Under the pieces are notes generated by a model that worked only from the letters and a program-made list of their open reading frames with translations, had not been told where the DNA came from and did not search any database. Source: Hypericibacter terrae (GTDB lineage: Bacteria > Pseudomonadota > Alphaproteobacteria > Dongiales > Dongiaceae). From it: a DNA stretch of 64,000 nucleotides. Within the stretch, counting starts at the first letter, position 1. Each line of letters begins with the position of its first letter. Positions 61,612 to 64,000 of this stretch are shown in pieces. The position numbers and the translations under genes were made by a program. Location of the stretch: positions 4,989,001-5,053,000 of the forward strand of contig NZ_CP042906.1 of NCBI RefSeq assembly GCF_008728855.1. The letters are read 5' to 3'.

Positions 61612-62778
61612 ATGGCGGACGTGCCGATGGCGGGGGGACCGGCGGTGCCGGCCGCGGCGACTCAGCGACTGGTCTATGACGGCACGCTGTTCCAGCTCTA
61701 CGAGATCTATCTGCTGAATCTCGTCCTCAGCGTCATCACGCTGGGCATCTTCCGCTTCTGGGCCAAGACCCGGATCCGCCGCTATGTCTGGTCACATGTG
61801 AGCTTCCAGGGCGACCGGCTCGAATATACCGGCACGGGCGGCGAATTGTTCAAGGGCTTCCTGATCGTGCTGGGCTTCCTCGTCGCCTTCGGCGTGCTCC
61901 AGGTGGTGCTGCAGTTCGCCTTGGGTCCGGATTCGCCGGTCGCGCTCATCACGCAGTTCGCCTTCCTCTTCTTCATCGTCTATCTGTCGCTGGTCGCCCA
62001 TTACACCGCGCAGAATTATCGCCTGACCCGCACCTATTGGCGCGGCGTGCGCGGCGGGATGACGGGCTCGGGCTGGAGCTATGGCCTCAAGGCGCTGGGC
62101 CTGTCGCTGCTGCTGCCCCTGACGCTGGGACTGGCGCGGCCCTGGGTCACCTCGAAGCTGATGAACTGGCGCGCCAATGCGAGCTGGTTCGGCAGCGAGC
62201 GCCTGCAGCTCGATCTGCGCGCCGGGCCGCTCTACGCCGCCTTCTTCGTCAGCCTGGTGCTGACTCTCCTGCTCACCACGATCTTCGTCGGCGGGATCCT
62301 CGGCATCGCCTATGGCGCCGGCTGGCTCGATATCCAGGGCCTCCAGGATTACATCCAGCAGCAGGAGATCTATAAGACCGAGCCGGACGAGGCGCAGATC
62401 CAGCTCATCATCCGCCTCATCGTCGTCGGCTATCTCGCCGCCATCGCCGGCCTGGGCCTCTCCTACATCATCGGCTGGGCGTTCTATTTCGCCACCCTCT
62501 ACCGGGCGACGGCCGCGGCCGCCCGGTTCGCCACGCTTCGCTTCGCCAGCGCCGCCACGACCGGCAGCCTGATCGGACTCTGGGTCGGCAATGCCGCGAT
62601 CTATATCGTGACCCTGGGCTTCGGCTTCCCGATCCTGATCCAGCGCACGATGCATTTCATCGCCCGGAATCTCGAGATCCAGGGCGAGCTCGACGGGGCG
62701 GCGCTGACCCAGTCGACCATCGCCCGGCCGCGCTTCGGCGAGGGGCTGTTGGAAGCCTTCGATCCAGGTATGTTCTAG
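61612..62778 (+). CDS. YjgN-family membrane protein (DUF898)
   Basis: A 388-aa membrane protein with about six to eight hydrophobic segments. It begins YDGTLFQLYEIYLLNLVLSVITLGIF (in parts) and has RTYWRGVRGGMTGSG and WRANASWFG blocks, the DUF898/YjgN pattern. Function is unknown. The M48 protease gene follows 34 bases downstream in the same direction, a common neighbour for this family. Confidence 0.87.
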   Translation: MADVPMAGGPAVPAAATQRLVYDGTLFQLYEIYLLNLVLSVITLGIFRFWAKTRIRRYVWSHVSFQGDRLEYTGTGGELFKGFLIVLGFLVAFGVLQVVLQFALGPDSPVALITQFAFLFFIVYLSLVAHYTAQNYRLTRTYWRGVRGGMTGSGWSYGLKALGLSLLLPLTLGLARPWVTSKLMNWRANASWFGSERLQLDLRAGPLYAAFFVSLVLTLLLTTIFVGGILGIAYGAGWLDIQGLQDYIQQQEIYKTEPDEAQIQLIIRLIVVGYLAAIAGLGLSYIIGWAFYFATLYRATAAAARFATLRFASAATTGSLIGLWVGNAAIYIVTLGFGFPILIQRTMHFIARNLEIQGELDGAALTQSTIARPRFGEGLLEAFDPGMF

Positions 62779-62812
62779 TTCGATCGAATTCCGAGCAAGG
62801 GCGGCAGGAACG

Positions 62813-64000
62813 GTGACGAACCAGGGCCCATCCGCATCCAAAGCCAAGGCCGGCGAAGCGCCCGACCGCTATTATGATGGGCGCAACGCGGTCGCCCACC
62901 CGGTGCGCGTCAATGTCACCGGCAGCAAGCTGAAGATCGTCGGCGTCGGGGCCCAGCTCCTGGCGGAGTGGCCGCTGGCGCAGATCGCAACCGTCGACCG
63001 GCGCGCGAGCGACGGCGCCATGACTTTCACGCTGGCGAACGCCTTGCGGAAGGGCGACGGCGCCAGGCTGATCCTGGCCGACAGCGGCGCCCGCAATCTG
63101 TTGCTGACGATGCGTCCCGAACTGGCGCAATGGAAGCGGCAGGGAGGCTATCGCGGCTTGAAGCGGGCCGTGGTCTGGGGCGGCATCGTCGCGGGCCTGC
63201 TCGCCGGATTCTATTTCGGCTTTCCTTTCGCCGCCGCCGAGCTGGCGCAGACCATGCCGCGGCGCTGGGAGATGCCCTTCGGCCAGGCGATGCGCAACGC
63301 CTTCGTCTCGCTGGCGCCCACCTGCCATGGCGAGGCCGGCATCGCGGCGCTGGAAGGCCTTATCACCCGCCTGGCGCCCGACGAGATCGAGGACCCGCCA
63401 CTGACGCTCGACGTCATCGACGGCAAGATGGTCAACGCCTTCGCGCTCCCCGGCAATCACATCGTCGTGTTCCGCGGCCTGATCGACAAGGCGGGGTCGG
63501 GCGACGAGGTCGCGGGCGTGCTCGCCCATGAGCTGGCCCATCTCGATCTGCGCCATCCGATGCAGAACGCGATCCAGCAGGTTGGCGTCGGCGCCGTGCT
63601 CACCATGCTGCTGGGGGGCGGCGATATGAGCAGCGTCGGCCAGGTGCTGGTGGGCCTCACCTATACGCGGCAGATGGAGGCGGATGCCGACAGCCGCGGC
63701 GTCGCTCTGCTCGAAGCCGCGGGCCTGCGCGCCGACGGCCTCGCCGGATTTTTCCGCCGGCTGGGACCGGAGGAGAGCGAGGGGATTCTGCCGGATTGGC
63801 TCGCGAGCCATCCGGGCCTCGCCGACCGCATCGCCGCGACCGACCGGCCGTCCAGCGGCGACGACGCCTTCGACGCCCGGCAATGGGCGGCGGTCAAAGC
63901 CGTCTGCAGCAGCGCCGGCGCGGACAGCGAGAGCGTCGACAGCGCGACGGATAGCGCGGGCCCGGCCGACAGCGGCGCCGCGCCGGACAGCAACGCCGGA
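62813..64000 (+). CDS. M48-family zinc metalloprotease, partial (window edge)
   Basis: A peptidase starting at GTG 62813 and running off the window end. The HELAH zinc motif (AHELAHLDLRH, about residue 241) and a later EADADSRG carrying the third ligand Glu are present, so it is a complete M48 catalytic domain. One membrane segment (VVWGGIVAGLLAGFYFGF, about 122-139) precedes it. The visible end is acidic and Ser/Asp/Ala-rich (SESVDSATDSAGPADSG), probably a flexible tail. Confidence 0.88.
   Translation, partial: MTNQGPSASKAKAGEAPDRYYDGRNAVAHPVRVNVTGSKLKIVGVGAQLLAEWPLAQIATVDRRASDGAMTFTLANALRKGDGARLILADSGARNLLLTMRPELAQWKRQGGYRGLKRAVVWGGIVAGLLAGFYFGFPFAAAELAQTMPRRWEMPFGQAMRNAFVSLAPTCHGEAGIAALEGLITRLAPDEIEDPPLTLDVIDGKMVNAFALPGNHIVVFRGLIDKAGSGDEVAGVLAHELAHLDLRHPMQNAIQQVGVGAVLTMLLGGGDMSSVGQVLVGLTYTRQMEADADSRGVALLEAAGLRADGLAGFFRRLGPEESEGILPDWLASHPGLADRIAATDRPSSGDDAFDARQWAAVKAVCSSAGADSESVDSATDSAGPADSGAAPDSNAG

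Noticed and set aside
1-64000. Prophage, insertion sequence or integrative element
   Set aside because: No integrase, transposase, capsid or att-like direct repeats were found. The repeats seen are short palindromes.

Overview
The window is high-GC DNA with densely packed genes on both strands. I see no prophage, insertion sequence or CRISPR array. Gene content points to an alphaproteobacterium, most likely of the Rhodospirillales type. Supporting signs are an ethylmalonyl-CoA mutase, a SAM-II riboswitch in front of methionine genes, FixL-like PAS domains, Coq7, GluQ and two TRAP/Pot-type uptake systems. The genus cannot be read from the sequence.

Layout. 0-3 kb: PotABC-type ABC transporter. 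3-6 kb: cold-shock protein, ketopantoate-reductase-like enzyme, and a TPR protein with an SGNH-like C-terminal half. 6-7 kb: bfd and a frameshifted bfr behind a Fur-like palindrome. 7-13.5 kb: FAD amine-oxidase-like protein, two small membrane proteins, MgtA, and an exported FecR-domain protein. 13.5-17.7 kb: glycosyltransferase-like protein and a TRAP transporter whose binding protein converges on its permeases. 17.8-21 kb: FixL-like hybrid kinase with two near-identical PAS domains, and a TauD/TfdA-like dioxygenase. 21-26.6 kb: QseBC-like two-component pair, a small periplasmic protein, a compact divergent SecDF fusion, and a zinc-ribbon/degenerate methyltransferase.

26.6-39.6 kb: Na/Pi cotransporter, hydratase, YaiI, AraC with a glyoxalase, Ogt, a TetR/DUF1772 divergent pair with a nested palindrome, envelope proteins, BtuF-like protein, free-methionine sulfoxide reductase, tRNA-Leu(CAA), DedA, an AHSA1 protein, DsbB and Coq7. 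39.7-42.3 kb: znuACB behind a Zur-like palindrome. 42.3-50 kb: a small Tat-type protein, HNH nuclease, esterase, AlkA, GluQ, TerC, Nudix, ACT protein, retropepsin-like protease and a CHAP lipoprotein. 50-57.5 kb: IorAB-type molybdenum hydroxylase, a GFA-family protein, ethylmalonyl-CoA mutase and two tandem paralogous membrane proteins. 57.5-60 kb: metZ and metA under a SAM-II riboswitch with a downstream terminator. 60-64 kb: exported protein, YjgN-like membrane protein and an M48 protease cut by the window edge.

Two families of short palindromic repeats sit between genes. One is a CCCCTCCCC-type REP-like element at about 7.1, 44.3, 46.9 and 61.3 kb; one copy overlaps and extends the 3' end of the Nudix gene. 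The other is an 82-84 bp MITE-like element with terminal inverted repeats at 39.6 and 53.0 kb. The parts most worth following are the SecDF-like/zinc-ribbon pair beside the two-component system, the double FixL-like PAS kinase, the bfr frameshift and the riboswitch-controlled met operon.
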